In this document: positions 17,087 to 26,426 of the stretch, one piece after another
Layout: every line of letters starts with the position of its first letter
How positions within the stretch are numbered: the first letter of the stretch is position 1
Assembly: GCF_000963885.1 (NCBI RefSeq)
Contig: NZ_BALE01000003.1
Location: 62,001-126,000, forward strand
DNA length: 64,000 bases
Direction of reading: 5' to 3'
Source of the DNA: Tanticharoenia sakaeratensis NBRC 103193
GTDB taxonomy: Bacteria > Pseudomonadota > Alphaproteobacteria > Acetobacterales > Acetobacteraceae
Translations under genes and position numbers: made by a program
Notes under the pieces: generated by a model
What the model saw: only the letters and a program-made list of their open reading frames with translations
Told to the model about the DNA's origin: nothing
The model's database searches: none

Positions 17087-18861
17087 GACCGGGCTGCCAG
17101 CGCTATGGTCGCGCTTCGGGGCGGAAGGTGTGTCTGGCCCTTTTCCTGCCACGCGGAACTCTCGCTCGTGGTGAACACGACATCATCCCGCACAATCGGC
17201 GGAATACCGACCGTGTCATCGCCAAGATTCAGCGCAAGCGACAATGTTGTTTTGCCGAGTGCCCATGTCGCGAAAACGGCCTTGTCACCCACGACGTGTG
17301 CGCCTGTGCTGCGTGCCTGCGGAAGCAGCGGCACGATGCGCTCGTTTCGGATCTGCAGAAGCGTCCTGGTCAGGGCAAGCCATGATTTGCCGTGTGGCGT
17401 GTCGCGCTCGTTCTGGTCCGGGATCGAGCGATCAAAGGTGGACGATGCATTGGGGTTGGCGATCCGGGCGCGGGCCTCGGCATTTTCGAAAGCCTCGAAT
17501 TTCGAGAATTCCTTGCGCCGGCCTTCCAGAACCTGATCGCCCAGTTCGCCCTGATAGTCGGTGAAGAACAGGAACGGCGTATGGCTGCCCCATTCCTCGC
17601 CCATGAAAAGCATGGGGATGAACGGGCTCAGCAGTAATGCCGCGTAAGCGGCCTGGAGAGCTTCCGGATCGGCCAGATCCATCAGACGCTCGCCAAAGGC
17701 ACGATTGCCGATCTGGTCATGATTTTGCAAAAAGTTGACAAAGCAGGTTGTCGGAAGATCGCCGCTTTTCTGGCCTCTGGGCTTTGTCGCCCCGGGCGGC
17801 GTCTGGCCCTGATACAGGAAACCGTCGCGCAGAATGGTCGTAAGTCCCGCAGTGGGATTTTCGACATACTGGCCGTAATAGCCTTCGTGTTCACCGGTTA
17901 GAAGGACATGCATGACGTTGTGGAAATCATCGTTCCACTGGGCGTCATAGCCGCTTCGGAGCAGGGCAGCGTCGTTGTTCTCATTTTCCAGGATGAGATG
18001 AACATGGCGGTCGGGCTCGCAGATTGCATCCAGTCTCTGACGAAGCCCCGTGAACCAGTTGCGGTCGCTGATGGCCCATGCCGCATCGATGCGCACGCCG
18101 TCGAAGCGGAATTCCATCACCCACATCAGGACGTTTTCGTGAAAATATCCGGCGACTGCCGGATTTGCGAACGCTATGCCGCGCCCCCAGGGCGAGTTGG
18201 CGTTGTCGTCGAAGAAGTCATCGGCATAGGACGCGAGATAATTTCCATCCGGCCCGAAATGGTTGTAGACCACATCGAGCAGAACCATAATGCCGCGTTC
18301 ATGGGCGGCATCGATCAGCGCCTTCAGTTCGTCCGGCGTGCCATAGGCCGGATGTGGCGCGTATGGCAGGACGCCGTCATATCCCCAGTTGCGCGTGCCG
18401 CCGAAGCTTGCGACCGGCATCAACTCGATGGCGGTGACGCCGAGCGCTGCCAGCCTGTCGAAATGCGTCTGGACGCCGGCATAACCGCCCATGGTGCCGA
18501 CATGGAGCTCATAGATGATGGCTTCGTGCCAAGGGCGGCCTTTCCAGTCGCCCGTCTTCCAGGCATAAGCCGTCTGGTCAACGACTTCCGACGGTCCGTG
18601 TACGCCGTCGGGCTGAAAGCGTGATGCGGGATCGGCGACTGCAAGGTCATCCGAGATACGGTAGCGGTATCGCGCGCCAGGCGCGCACGGCACCTTGGTC
18701 TCGAACCACCCCGCACTGTCTTCGCGCATGGGCATCGGTTCCGTGCCCTCCAGTTCGAGCGTGACCTGTTTGCACGACGGAGCCCACAGTCGAAACCGCG
18801 TCGTCCCGTCCGGAAGCGGGACAGGGCCATACTGTCCGTCGAAACGAAAGAAATCTGTCAT
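17083..18861 (-). CDS. treZ: Malto-oligosyltrehalose trehalohydrolase
   Basis: 592 residues. It cuts trehalose off the maltooligosyl trehalose made by TreY. An N-terminal CBM48-like domain (FRLWAPSCKQVTLEL) precedes a GH13 barrel: DVVYNHFGPDG at about 196, FDGVRIDAAWAI with nucleophile Asp259, LENENND with general acid Glu292, and FLQNHDQIGN with the third acidic residue. FMGEEWGSHTPFLFFTDY is a typical TreZ segment. It starts 30 bases after glgB ends and overlaps treY by four bases, so the pair is translationally coupled. Confidence 0.95.
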   Translation of the reverse strand: MTDFFRFDGQYGPVPLPDGTTRFRLWAPSCKQVTLELEGTEPMPMREDSAGWFETKVPCAPGARYRYRISDDLAVADPASRFQPDGVHGPSEVVDQTAYAWKTGDWKGRPWHEAIIYELHVGTMGGYAGVQTHFDRLAALGVTAIELMPVASFGGTRNWGYDGVLPYAPHPAYGTPDELKALIDAAHERGIMVLLDVVYNHFGPDGNYLASYADDFFDDNANSPWGRGIAFANPAVAGYFHENVLMWVMEFRFDGVRIDAAWAISDRNWFTGLRQRLDAICEPDRHVHLILENENNDAALLRSGYDAQWNDDFHNVMHVLLTGEHEGYYGQYVENPTAGLTTILRDGFLYQGQTPPGATKPRGQKSGDLPTTCFVNFLQNHDQIGNRAFGERLMDLADPEALQAAYAALLLSPFIPMLFMGEEWGSHTPFLFFTDYQGELGDQVLEGRRKEFSKFEAFENAEARARIANPNASSTFDRSIPDQNERDTPHGKSWLALTRTLLQIRNERIVPLLPQARSTGAHVVGDKAVFATWALGKTTLSLALNLGDDTVGIPPIVRDDVVFTTSESSAWQEKGQTHLPPRSATIALAARS

Positions 18862-18891
18862 GGCGAAAATGTCCCGGAGTTCGCACGGCGG

Positions 18892-21162
18892 TCAGCCGAC
18901 GAGCGAACTTGTGCTGAGATAAAGGGTCGACAACGGGGGCAGGGTCAGCACGATGGACTGCTCAAAACCGTGCGCCCCAACTGGAGTTGTCGAGGCACCG
19001 CCAAAATTGCCGACGTTGGACCCGCCGTAACGGGCGCCGTCTGTATTGATGCATTCGTGCCAGAAACCATTGTCAGGCACACCGATGCGATAGTCAGGAC
19101 GCGGGACAGGCGTCATGTTGCAGACGACGAGCACGCTCGGGCAATCGGGTGCACTGCGTAAAAGCGCGAAAACGCAGTTTTGCGAATCGTCGGCAATGAT
19201 CCAGCGAAAGCCCTGCCAATCGTCGTCCGAGCGATGCAATGCTGCAAACCCGCGATAGGCCGCATTCAGATCGCCGATCAGCAACTGCATGCCGCGGCCG
19301 AGCGGCTCATCCAGATGATGCCAGTCGAGCTCGTGGTCGTGGCGCCACTCGCGCGCCTGAGCGAATTCCTGGCCCATGAACAGGAGTTTTCGTCCCGGAT
19401 GGGACCACATCAACCCGTAGAGCGTGCGCAGATTGGCATGTTTCTGCCAGTCGTCCCCAGGCATCCGGGCCAGCAGCGAGCCTTTCCCATGAACGACCTC
19501 GTCATGCGACAGCGGCAGCACGAAGCGTTCGGAATAGGCATAGATCATGCCGAACGTGACATCGCCGGCATGATGGCCGCGATAGATCGGATCGCGCCCG
19601 AAATATCGCAGCGTGTCATGCATCCAGCCCATGTTCCATTTGAACCGGAACCCGAGGCCGCCTTCATCCGGAGATTTCGTAACCCCAGGCCAGGCTGTCG
19701 ATTCCTCGGCGATCAGCATGACGTCGGGGTGAAGCGTATGCATGACGTCGGACAGTCCGCGCAGGAACGCTATGGCTTCCAGATTCTCGCGCCCGCCATG
19801 GATGTTCGGCAGCCATTCGCCGTCCTTGCGGCTGTAGTCGCGATAAAGCATGGATGCGACTGCATCAACGCGCAGACCATCGACATGATACCGTTCGAGC
19901 CAGCACAGGGCCGATGCGATCAGAAAGCCGCTGACTTCGTTCCGTCCGAAATTGTAGATCAGCGTCGACCAGTCCTGGTGAAATCCTTCGCGCGGATCGG
20001 CATGTTCATAAAGACATGTGCCGTCGAAAGCGGCGAGGCCGTGCATGTCCGACGGGAAGTGCGCGGGGACCCAGTCCATGATCACGCCAAGATTGGCCTG
20101 ATGGCAGCGGTCGACGAAGCGCGCGAAATCACGCGGGTGTCCATGCCGGGCCGTCGGTGCGAACATGCCGAGCGGTTGATAGCCCCACGATCCCGAGAAT
20201 GGATACTCCGTGATGGGGAGCAGCTCGATATGCGTGAAGCCCAGATTGGTAACATACGGAATAAGGGCGTCCGCCAGCTCCTCCCATGTGGGATAGCCGC
20301 CGTTGCTGCGACGCCAGGATGCAGCACTCATCTCATATATCGAGATCGGCGCTGTGGTGTTCTGGCGTGTGCCGCGTGTTGCAAGCCAGTCCGCATCGTT
20401 CCAGACGAACGGCGTCGGGTCGTCGACGACGGATGCGGTCGCGGGAGGATGCTCGGCCGCCAGAGCATAAGGATCCGCCTTGCCCGGGAGCAGACCGCCA
20501 TGCGACGCGATGATCTCGTACTTGTATCGCTCGCCCGGACCGATATCGGGTACGAACAGTTCCCAGATGCCGGCTTCGTGACGAAGACGCATCGGATGGC
20601 GGCGGCCATCCCAGATATTGAAGTCACCAACGACCGAGACGCGCCGTGCGTTCGGCGCCCAGACGGCAAAACGCACGCCCGAGACGCCCTCGATCTCCAT
20701 GGCCTGCGCGCCCATGATGCGATGCAGGGATTGATGCCGTCCCTCGCGGAACAGATGAAGGTCGAGTTCGCCCAGAAGCAGCCCGAAACTGTACGGATCG
20801 TGGGTATGCTGCCATCCATCCGCCCAGAGAATCTTGAGCTCGTAGCGGCAGTTATTCGGAATTGCGCCAACGTAGACGCCGCGCGGATCGATGCGCGTCA
20901 TGGGCTTCTCGATGGGGGCCGCGCGCGGGCGGATCACGACCAGACGGACCTCTTTCGCATCCGGCTGGAAGACCCGCACGATATCCTGCCGCTCCGCCTT
21001 GTGCCGACCGAGGAAGGCAAACGGGTCATGACAGGTGCCGTGCAGGAGTGCATCGATCGTCTCGACGTCAGAACGGCGCGCAGGAGGAAGCGGGGCGGCC
21101 TGCGTCTCCGCAGCGCCGTCAGGGATCGATATCTTTTTGGACGCCACGAGATTGTCCTGCAT
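18892..21162 (-). CDS. glgB: 1,4-alpha-glucan branching enzyme
   Basis: 756 residues. It introduces alpha-1,6 branches into the linear glucan made by GlgA. Two N-terminal carbohydrate modules are visible (FAFLGRHKAERQ... and VSGVRFAVWAPNARRVSVVG with GDFNIWDGR), then the GH13 barrel: ITEYPFSGSWGYQPLGMFAP, VIMDWVPAHFPSD, GLRVDAVASMLYRDYSR with the nucleophile, MLIAEESTAWP with the acid, and LPLSHDEVVHGKGSL. FMGQEFAQAREW is also family-typical. It lies 67 bases downstream of glgA and 30 upstream of treZ, clearly in one operon. Confidence 0.96.
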   Translation of the reverse strand: MQDNLVASKKISIPDGAAETQAAPLPPARRSDVETIDALLHGTCHDPFAFLGRHKAERQDIVRVFQPDAKEVRLVVIRPRAAPIEKPMTRIDPRGVYVGAIPNNCRYELKILWADGWQHTHDPYSFGLLLGELDLHLFREGRHQSLHRIMGAQAMEIEGVSGVRFAVWAPNARRVSVVGDFNIWDGRRHPMRLRHEAGIWELFVPDIGPGERYKYEIIASHGGLLPGKADPYALAAEHPPATASVVDDPTPFVWNDADWLATRGTRQNTTAPISIYEMSAASWRRSNGGYPTWEELADALIPYVTNLGFTHIELLPITEYPFSGSWGYQPLGMFAPTARHGHPRDFARFVDRCHQANLGVIMDWVPAHFPSDMHGLAAFDGTCLYEHADPREGFHQDWSTLIYNFGRNEVSGFLIASALCWLERYHVDGLRVDAVASMLYRDYSRKDGEWLPNIHGGRENLEAIAFLRGLSDVMHTLHPDVMLIAEESTAWPGVTKSPDEGGLGFRFKWNMGWMHDTLRYFGRDPIYRGHHAGDVTFGMIYAYSERFVLPLSHDEVVHGKGSLLARMPGDDWQKHANLRTLYGLMWSHPGRKLLFMGQEFAQAREWRHDHELDWHHLDEPLGRGMQLLIGDLNAAYRGFAALHRSDDDWQGFRWIIADDSQNCVFALLRSAPDCPSVLVVCNMTPVPRPDYRIGVPDNGFWHECINTDGARYGGSNVGNFGGASTTPVGAHGFEQSIVLTLPPLSTLYLSTSSLVG

Positions 21163-21229
21163 TCAGGGTGCCGGGATCGGCACCCGCCGTCGGGAGAGGG
21201 GAAGGGGCTGCGTCTAACGGGCGCGCGTA

Positions 21230-22864
21230 TTACCCGGTTGCAATGCGCCGTGACGATGCCTGCGGCGCACGTCGCGTCGTGCCGCGACCAACCCCCGGCA
21301 GTCGCGCGACGGACTGCACGCTTGCCATCCGTTTCGCAGCTGCAAGATCGGCGCGACGTGGCGCGATTTCGCCGTCGAAATCCGCATCCCGTGGGCTACG
21401 CCCGGCCATGGTCTCGAACAGGCGCGCATAGACCGCGGCCTTGCCGTGCCAGGACACGTCATGAAGGCCGCCATTGCGCTGCAGGCGTGCCCAGACGGCT
21501 TTCTGGCGGAACAGCATCTGTGCATGGCGGATCGCGTGATGGAGCGTATCGCGCGTCGTCGGTGAAAAGAGGATGCCGTTTGCGACACCTTCATAAATGG
21601 CAGCCGTATTGGCATCCACCAGCGTGTCCGACAGACCGCCGACACGCGCGGCAATCGGCACCGATCCATACCGCAGCGCGTGAAGCTGGGTCAGCCCGCA
21701 GGGCTCGAAGCGGGACGGTACAAGGGATGCATCCACCGCGGAATGCAGCCGGTGGCCCAGACGCTCGCTGTAGCGCAGGTGGCAGGTGACCTGTGCCGGG
21801 AACCGGGACTGCAGGCGCATGAAGGACCGCATGATCTCGGCGTCTCCGGTGCCGACGACGGCGAGCTGGATCCGCTCGGTCATGAGTCGTGGCGTGATGT
21901 CCGCCAGCAGGTCGGCGCCTTTCTGGGTCGTCAGGCGGCTGACGATGCCGATGAGGAAAGCATCCGGGTCCTGCGGCAGGCCGAATTCCGCCTGAAAGAC
22001 ACGCTTGTTGGCTCGCCGACCGACGACGTCACCGACCTGATAGGGAAAGACGACCGACGGATCGGCTTCGGGATTCCATTCGTCGATGTCGATGCCGTTG
22101 AGAATTCCGTGGAGCACGGCCGCGCGTGCGCGCAACAGGCCATCGAGCCCCATCCCGTGCTCTGCCGTCTGGATCTCGGCGGCATATGTCGGCGATACGG
22201 TCGAAAGCTGGTTCGAGAGCTGCAGCCCCGCCTTGAGGAAACCGACCTGGCCGTAGAATTCGCATTCGTCGACCTGCATCGCATGGTCCGGCAGGCCGAA
22301 GCGGGCGCATTCGCTGGCAGGAAACAGGCCCTGGAACGCAAGGTTGTGGATCGTCATCAGGACGGGTGCAGCAGGCTTGCCGTCATAACGGAGATAGGCC
22401 GGAATCAGCCCGGCCTGCCAGTCATGCGCCTGAATGACGTCGGGACGATATCCCGGCACCAGTCCCTGCGCCACGGACGCGGCAGTCCGGGCGAAAACGG
22501 CATAACGGATGCCATTGTCCGACCAGTCCCGGCCGTCCGGGCCGAGATACGGGTTGCCGGGCCGGTCGAACAGCGCAGGCGCGTCGACGACGAGCAGCGC
22601 ATGTCCATGTGCCTCGCCGCGCCAGAGAGTGACGCTTTCTCCCAATACGTCGAAGGTGCCGACAGCCTCGCGCCGGGTAATTCCGGACATCACGGCCGGA
22701 TAGCCGGGAACAATCGTCGTCACGTGTATATTGTAAGGCCGAAGCGCCTTCGGCAGCGACCCGACGACGTCACCGAGGCCGCCGGTCTTGACGAACGGGT
22801 ACATCTCGGCTGCCGCTGACAACAGCTCCAGCGGCGCGTCCTGGTGCAAAGCGATGGCGCTCAT
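21230..22864 (-). CDS. glgA: Glycogen synthase (ADP-glucose type, GT5)
   Basis: 544 residues. It extends alpha-1,4-glucan from ADP-glucose. The N-terminal KTGGLGDVVGSLPKAL (about residues 26-41) is the ADP-glucose-binding KxGGL motif. The C-terminal domain has GIVSRLTTQKGADLL and SRFEPCGLTQLHALRYGSVPIAARVGGLSDTL with the catalytic glutamate. The last 60 or so residues form a basic, low-complexity tail not needed for the fold (ends TTRRAPQASSRRIATG). It is the first gene of glgA-glgB-treZ-treY and is divergent from glgX across a 188-base region. The ADP-glucose-producing glgC is not in the window. Confidence 0.94.
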   Translation of the reverse strand: MSAIALHQDAPLELLSAAAEMYPFVKTGGLGDVVGSLPKALRPYNIHVTTIVPGYPAVMSGITRREAVGTFDVLGESVTLWRGEAHGHALLVVDAPALFDRPGNPYLGPDGRDWSDNGIRYAVFARTAASVAQGLVPGYRPDVIQAHDWQAGLIPAYLRYDGKPAAPVLMTIHNLAFQGLFPASECARFGLPDHAMQVDECEFYGQVGFLKAGLQLSNQLSTVSPTYAAEIQTAEHGMGLDGLLRARAAVLHGILNGIDIDEWNPEADPSVVFPYQVGDVVGRRANKRVFQAEFGLPQDPDAFLIGIVSRLTTQKGADLLADITPRLMTERIQLAVVGTGDAEIMRSFMRLQSRFPAQVTCHLRYSERLGHRLHSAVDASLVPSRFEPCGLTQLHALRYGSVPIAARVGGLSDTLVDANTAAIYEGVANGILFSPTTRDTLHHAIRHAQMLFRQKAVWARLQRNGGLHDVSWHGKAAVYARLFETMAGRSPRDADFDGEIAPRRADLAAAKRMASVQSVARLPGVGRGTTRRAPQASSRRIATG

Positions 22865-23052
22865 GGCGAATGTCCCGATAAGCCCAACTGGCCCGGCGCA
22901 GTGCCGACCAGCGGAATGTCAGGCTAACGCGGATTACGCCACATTTACGCCACGCTCACCGCCAAGTGATCGATCGGAAAGCCGTTCCGGCAGCGTTATG
23001 CGATCCGATGTCGGCATTGCGCCGGCTGAGACAAAATGAGGATTTCGAGCCG
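22865..23052. promoter_or_regulatory. Divergent glgA / glgX control region
   Basis: The 188 bases between the two start codons must hold promoters for both directions. No clear sigma70 box or palindrome was recognised. GAGG at about 23038 serves the glgX start. In-frame GTG/ATG codons at 22966 and 23008 leave open a slightly longer GlgX. Confidence 0.35.
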
Positions 23053-25182
23053 ATGGTCGCTGTGCAGCGTCGTCAACTCAAGGAAGGCACACCGCGTATC
23101 CGCGGCGCGACATGGGACGGGGAGGGCGTGAATTTCGCGCTGTTCTCAGCCAATGCCACAGCTGTCGATGTCTGTCTTTTCGATGCCGATGGAGGACGTG
23201 AAACCGACCGTATCCGCCTCCCGGAGTATACCGATCAGATCTTCCACGGCTGGATTCCGGACATCCGGCCGGGCCAGCTCTATGGATATCGGGTGCATGG
23301 CGCATATGAACCCGACGAGGGGCATCGGTTCAATCCGAACAAGCTTCTGCTGGATCCCTATGCCCGCGGTCATCGCGGCAAGCTGATCTGGGATCCGGCC
23401 CTGTTCGGATACCAACTGGGGCACAAGGACGCCGACCTGAGCTTCAGCGATGCCGACAGCGCGGCTTTCATGCCCAAGTGCATCGTGACCAGCGCGCCGC
23501 GGCGGGCGCAGCACCCGTCGGAACGCGCATCCCGGCCATGGGATCACACCGTGATCTACGAGACGCACGTCAAGGGCTACACGAAGAACCATCCCATCGT
23601 GCCGGAGAACCTGCGCGGCACCTATGCCGGCCTAGCCACGCCGGAGCTGCTGCGGCACATAAGGTCGCTCGGCGTGACGGCCATCGAGCTCCTGCCGACC
23701 CACAGCTTCGTCACCGACCAGTATCTGTCCGACAAGGGCCTGGAGAACTACTGGGGCTACAACACCATCGGGTTTTTCGCGCCGGAAAGCCGGTATGCAT
23801 CGGACCCGAACCACCCATCGGCCGAATTCCGCCTCATGGTGGACGCCATCCACGAAGCCGGCCTCGAAGTCGTCATGGATGTCGTCTACAATCATACAGC
23901 CGAAGGCAATGAGCTCGGGCCGACCCTGTCGTTCAAGGGTATCGACAACCCCTCCTATTACCGTCTGATGCCGGATCGGCCGCGCTATTACATCAATGAT
24001 ACCGGCACCGGAAACACGTTCAACCTGTCGCATCCGCGCGTCCTGCAGCTTGTTGCCGACAGCCTGCGCTACTGGGTGAACGACATGGGGGTCGATGGTT
24101 TCCGCTTCGACCTGGGGACGATCCTCGCGCGCGAACCGGACGGGTTCGATAGCCAGTCCGGGTTCCTGAAGGTCTGCGGGCAGGATCCGACGCTCAGTCA
24201 CGTCAAGCTCATCGCCGAGCCCTGGGATTGCGGGCCGGGCGGCTATCAGGTCGGCGGATTTCCTCCGGGCTGGGCCGAATGGAATGACCGCTTCCGCGAC
24301 ACCGTGCGCGATTTCTGGCGCGGGGAGGCAAAGGCCGCCGAACTCGCGCCGCGCCTGCTTGCAAGTCCCGACAAGTTCAATCGTCTCGGCCGCCAGCCTT
24401 GGGCCAGCGTCAATTTCGTGACCGCGCATGACGGGTTCACGCTGAACGACTGCGTCACCTACGAAGAAAAGCACAACGAGGCCAATGGAGAGGACGGGCG
24501 CGACGGCTCGTCCGACAATCGGTCCTGCAATTACGGGGTCGAGGGCCCGACGGACGATCCCGCGATCAATGACATTCGTGAACGCCAGATGCGCAACATG
24601 CTGGCGACGCTGATCCTGTCCAACGGCACGCCGATGATCCTGGCGGGTGACGAGTTCGGCCGCACGCAGAACGGCAATAATAATGCCTACTGCCAGGATG
24701 ACGATATCTCCTGGCTGAACTGGGACATCAAGGAACGGGGCGAGCGTCAGATCGCATTCGTCAAGCGGCTGACCGCGCTGCGACGTCGGTTCCCGACGCT
24801 TCGTCGCAATCGCTTCCTGTCCGAAGCCTACAACGAGGAGCTCGACGTCAAGGAACTGACCTGGATCAGCGCGCATGGCGGCGAGATGCAGCAGGACGAA
24901 TGGGAAGGCAGCCAGTGCTTCGGCCTGATGCTCGATGGTCGCGCCCAGCCGAGTGGCATCCGTCGCCGCGGCGAAGATGCGACCCTTTTACTGGTCTTCA
25001 ACGGCTGGCATGACGTCGTGGAGTTCACGCTGCCGGAAGGTGAGGCCGGACAGTGGCGACTTCTGGTCGACACGAACCTCGATCAGCTTGGCGACAAGGC
25101 GGAGGAGCGTCTGTTCGATCCGCAGCACATCTACACGGTGACCGGCCGCTCGCTGCTGCTGTTCGAACTCAAGCGGCGCTGA
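23053..25182 (+). CDS. glgX: Glycogen debranching enzyme
   Basis: About 709 residues from ATG 23053. It hydrolyses alpha-1,6 branches, releasing maltooligosaccharides. The N-terminal CBM48 module begins GATWDGEGVNFALFSANA. Barrel motifs are DVVYNHTAEGNE, DGFRFDLGTILAR with the nucleophile, LIAEPWDCGPGGYQVGGFPP with the acid, and VTAHDGFTLNDCVTYEEKHNEANGE trimmed to its GlgX signature; MILAGDEFGRTQNGNNNAY follows. It is divergent from glgA. Maltooligosaccharides it releases would be natural substrates for the TreY/TreZ pair, linking glycogen turnover to trehalose. Confidence 0.95.
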   Translation: MVAVQRRQLKEGTPRIRGATWDGEGVNFALFSANATAVDVCLFDADGGRETDRIRLPEYTDQIFHGWIPDIRPGQLYGYRVHGAYEPDEGHRFNPNKLLLDPYARGHRGKLIWDPALFGYQLGHKDADLSFSDADSAAFMPKCIVTSAPRRAQHPSERASRPWDHTVIYETHVKGYTKNHPIVPENLRGTYAGLATPELLRHIRSLGVTAIELLPTHSFVTDQYLSDKGLENYWGYNTIGFFAPESRYASDPNHPSAEFRLMVDAIHEAGLEVVMDVVYNHTAEGNELGPTLSFKGIDNPSYYRLMPDRPRYYINDTGTGNTFNLSHPRVLQLVADSLRYWVNDMGVDGFRFDLGTILAREPDGFDSQSGFLKVCGQDPTLSHVKLIAEPWDCGPGGYQVGGFPPGWAEWNDRFRDTVRDFWRGEAKAAELAPRLLASPDKFNRLGRQPWASVNFVTAHDGFTLNDCVTYEEKHNEANGEDGRDGSSDNRSCNYGVEGPTDDPAINDIRERQMRNMLATLILSNGTPMILAGDEFGRTQNGNNNAYCQDDDISWLNWDIKERGERQIAFVKRLTALRRRFPTLRRNRFLSEAYNEELDVKELTWISAHGGEMQQDEWEGSQCFGLMLDGRAQPSGIRRRGEDATLLLVFNGWHDVVEFTLPEGEAGQWRLLVDTNLDQLGDKAEERLFDPQHIYTVTGRSLLLFELKRR

Positions 25183-25234
25183 GGCCGGTTTTTACAGAAC
25201 GGCTTCGTTTCGCTGTTCACGATGGAGCCGCTTT

Positions 25235-26416
25235 TCATCGATCGGGTCCGCCTGCCCTGGAGCGGGCGGACCCGTGATCCAGAGCGACTGCGACGGCGTC
25301 GAACAATGCGCCGCGCTGTGCGATCAGGTCCGGGCCGATGGCTGAAGGCCACGCGCTCGTCATGACGACCACGAGTTGACGTTTCGGATCGATATGAATC
25401 GCCTGTCCGAAAATGCCGATCGCATCGTAGATGCCGCCAGCCTCGGTCCACCATTGAAATCCATATCCACGCCCCGGCATGTCGGTCTGTGACGTGGCGC
25501 GAGTGGCATCTGCCACCCAATCGTCAGGCAGAATGTTGCGATCGCCTGCACGGCCGCCGCCCAGCATGAACAGGCCGAAGCGTCCATAATCCCGCAGCGT
25601 TGCGGACAGGCAGCACCCGCCCGGCTCCTGCCCGCCGGGTCCCACGCCCCAATAGGCCTCCTGCGCCATGCCGAAAGGCTGCCAGATCTTTTCGGACAGA
25701 TAGGCTGCCAGCGATTTGTGTGTCGCGCGCGTGACCAGAATGCCGGCCAGGCCAGTTTCGCCCGTGTTGTAATGCCAGATCGTGCCCGGACGTGCCGCGC
25801 GTTTCAGGCGGCACAGATAGGCGATCGTCGGATCGATCCCCGGTGCCGCAGGCTCCAGAAAGAGACGCGCGACATCCGATTGCGGATCGCTGTAATCCTC
25901 GTTCCAGGCCACGCCCGACGTCATGGTCAGAACCTGCCGCACCGTGACGCCGTCATAGGCGCTCCCGCGCAGCTCCGGAACGATGGCCGTAACGGATTCG
26001 TCGAGACCGGAAATCGCTCCGTCCCGGATCGCGGCGCCGACCAATGTCGAGGTCACGGATTTCGCAACCGAAAACGAGGTCCAGCGCGTATCCCGTCCGG
26101 CCCCGTTTCCATAAACCTCGAGGCGGATGCGGCCGTGATCAAGAACGAGAAGTCCCGCCGTATGCTGCGCGCGCATGAATTGCGCGAGGGACAGGGTGCT
26201 GCCTTTCCACGGAATCGCAACCGATAGCGGTGCGCCGACAAGCAGCGGGTAAGGCCTTGCGCCATGCGGCACGGCATGCGTCGGATAATGGCGATCCATA
26301 TGACCGAAACCGGCATCGCGCTGCGCCTGCGTCCAGAACAGCACATCGGCGCCGATCGGGCGGCCGGGGGCGGCAGCAACAAAGGCAAGGGCAAGCAGCG
26401 GAAGAAAACGGCGCAT
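25235..26416 (-). CDS. Exported serine hydrolase of the class C beta-lactamase fold
   Basis: 393 residues with a signal peptide (MRRFLPLLALAFVAAAPG). The nucleophile motif SxxK is SVAK within WTSFSVAKSVTSTLVG, about residue 116; the tyrosine motif is HYNTGETGLAG (about 220); the third element is in FGQAIHIDPKRQLVVV. Such proteins (COG1680) are esterases, peptidases or amidases more often than true beta-lactamases. The GH31 alpha-glucosidase gene ends only 10 bases upstream, so the two are probably one transcript, but no shared substrate is evident. It converges with glgX across 52 bases. Confidence 0.85.
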   Translation of the reverse strand: MRRFLPLLALAFVAAAPGRPIGADVLFWTQAQRDAGFGHMDRHYPTHAVPHGARPYPLLVGAPLSVAIPWKGSTLSLAQFMRAQHTAGLLVLDHGRIRLEVYGNGAGRDTRWTSFSVAKSVTSTLVGAAIRDGAISGLDESVTAIVPELRGSAYDGVTVRQVLTMTSGVAWNEDYSDPQSDVARLFLEPAAPGIDPTIAYLCRLKRAARPGTIWHYNTGETGLAGILVTRATHKSLAAYLSEKIWQPFGMAQEAYWGVGPGGQEPGGCCLSATLRDYGRFGLFMLGGGRAGDRNILPDDWVADATRATSQTDMPGRGYGFQWWTEAGGIYDAIGIFGQAIHIDPKRQLVVVMTSAWPSAIGPDLIAQRGALFDAVAVALDHGSARSRAGGPDR

Positions 26417-26426
26417 GGCGCAGCGT

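Noticed and set aside
25190-25272. Terminators between glgX and the serine hydrolase gene
   Set aside because: A 7-bp hairpin near 25197-25219 and a GC-rich inverted repeat at 25244-25272 are visible, but neither has a T-run on the relevant strand, and the second lies inside the serine hydrolase coding sequence.
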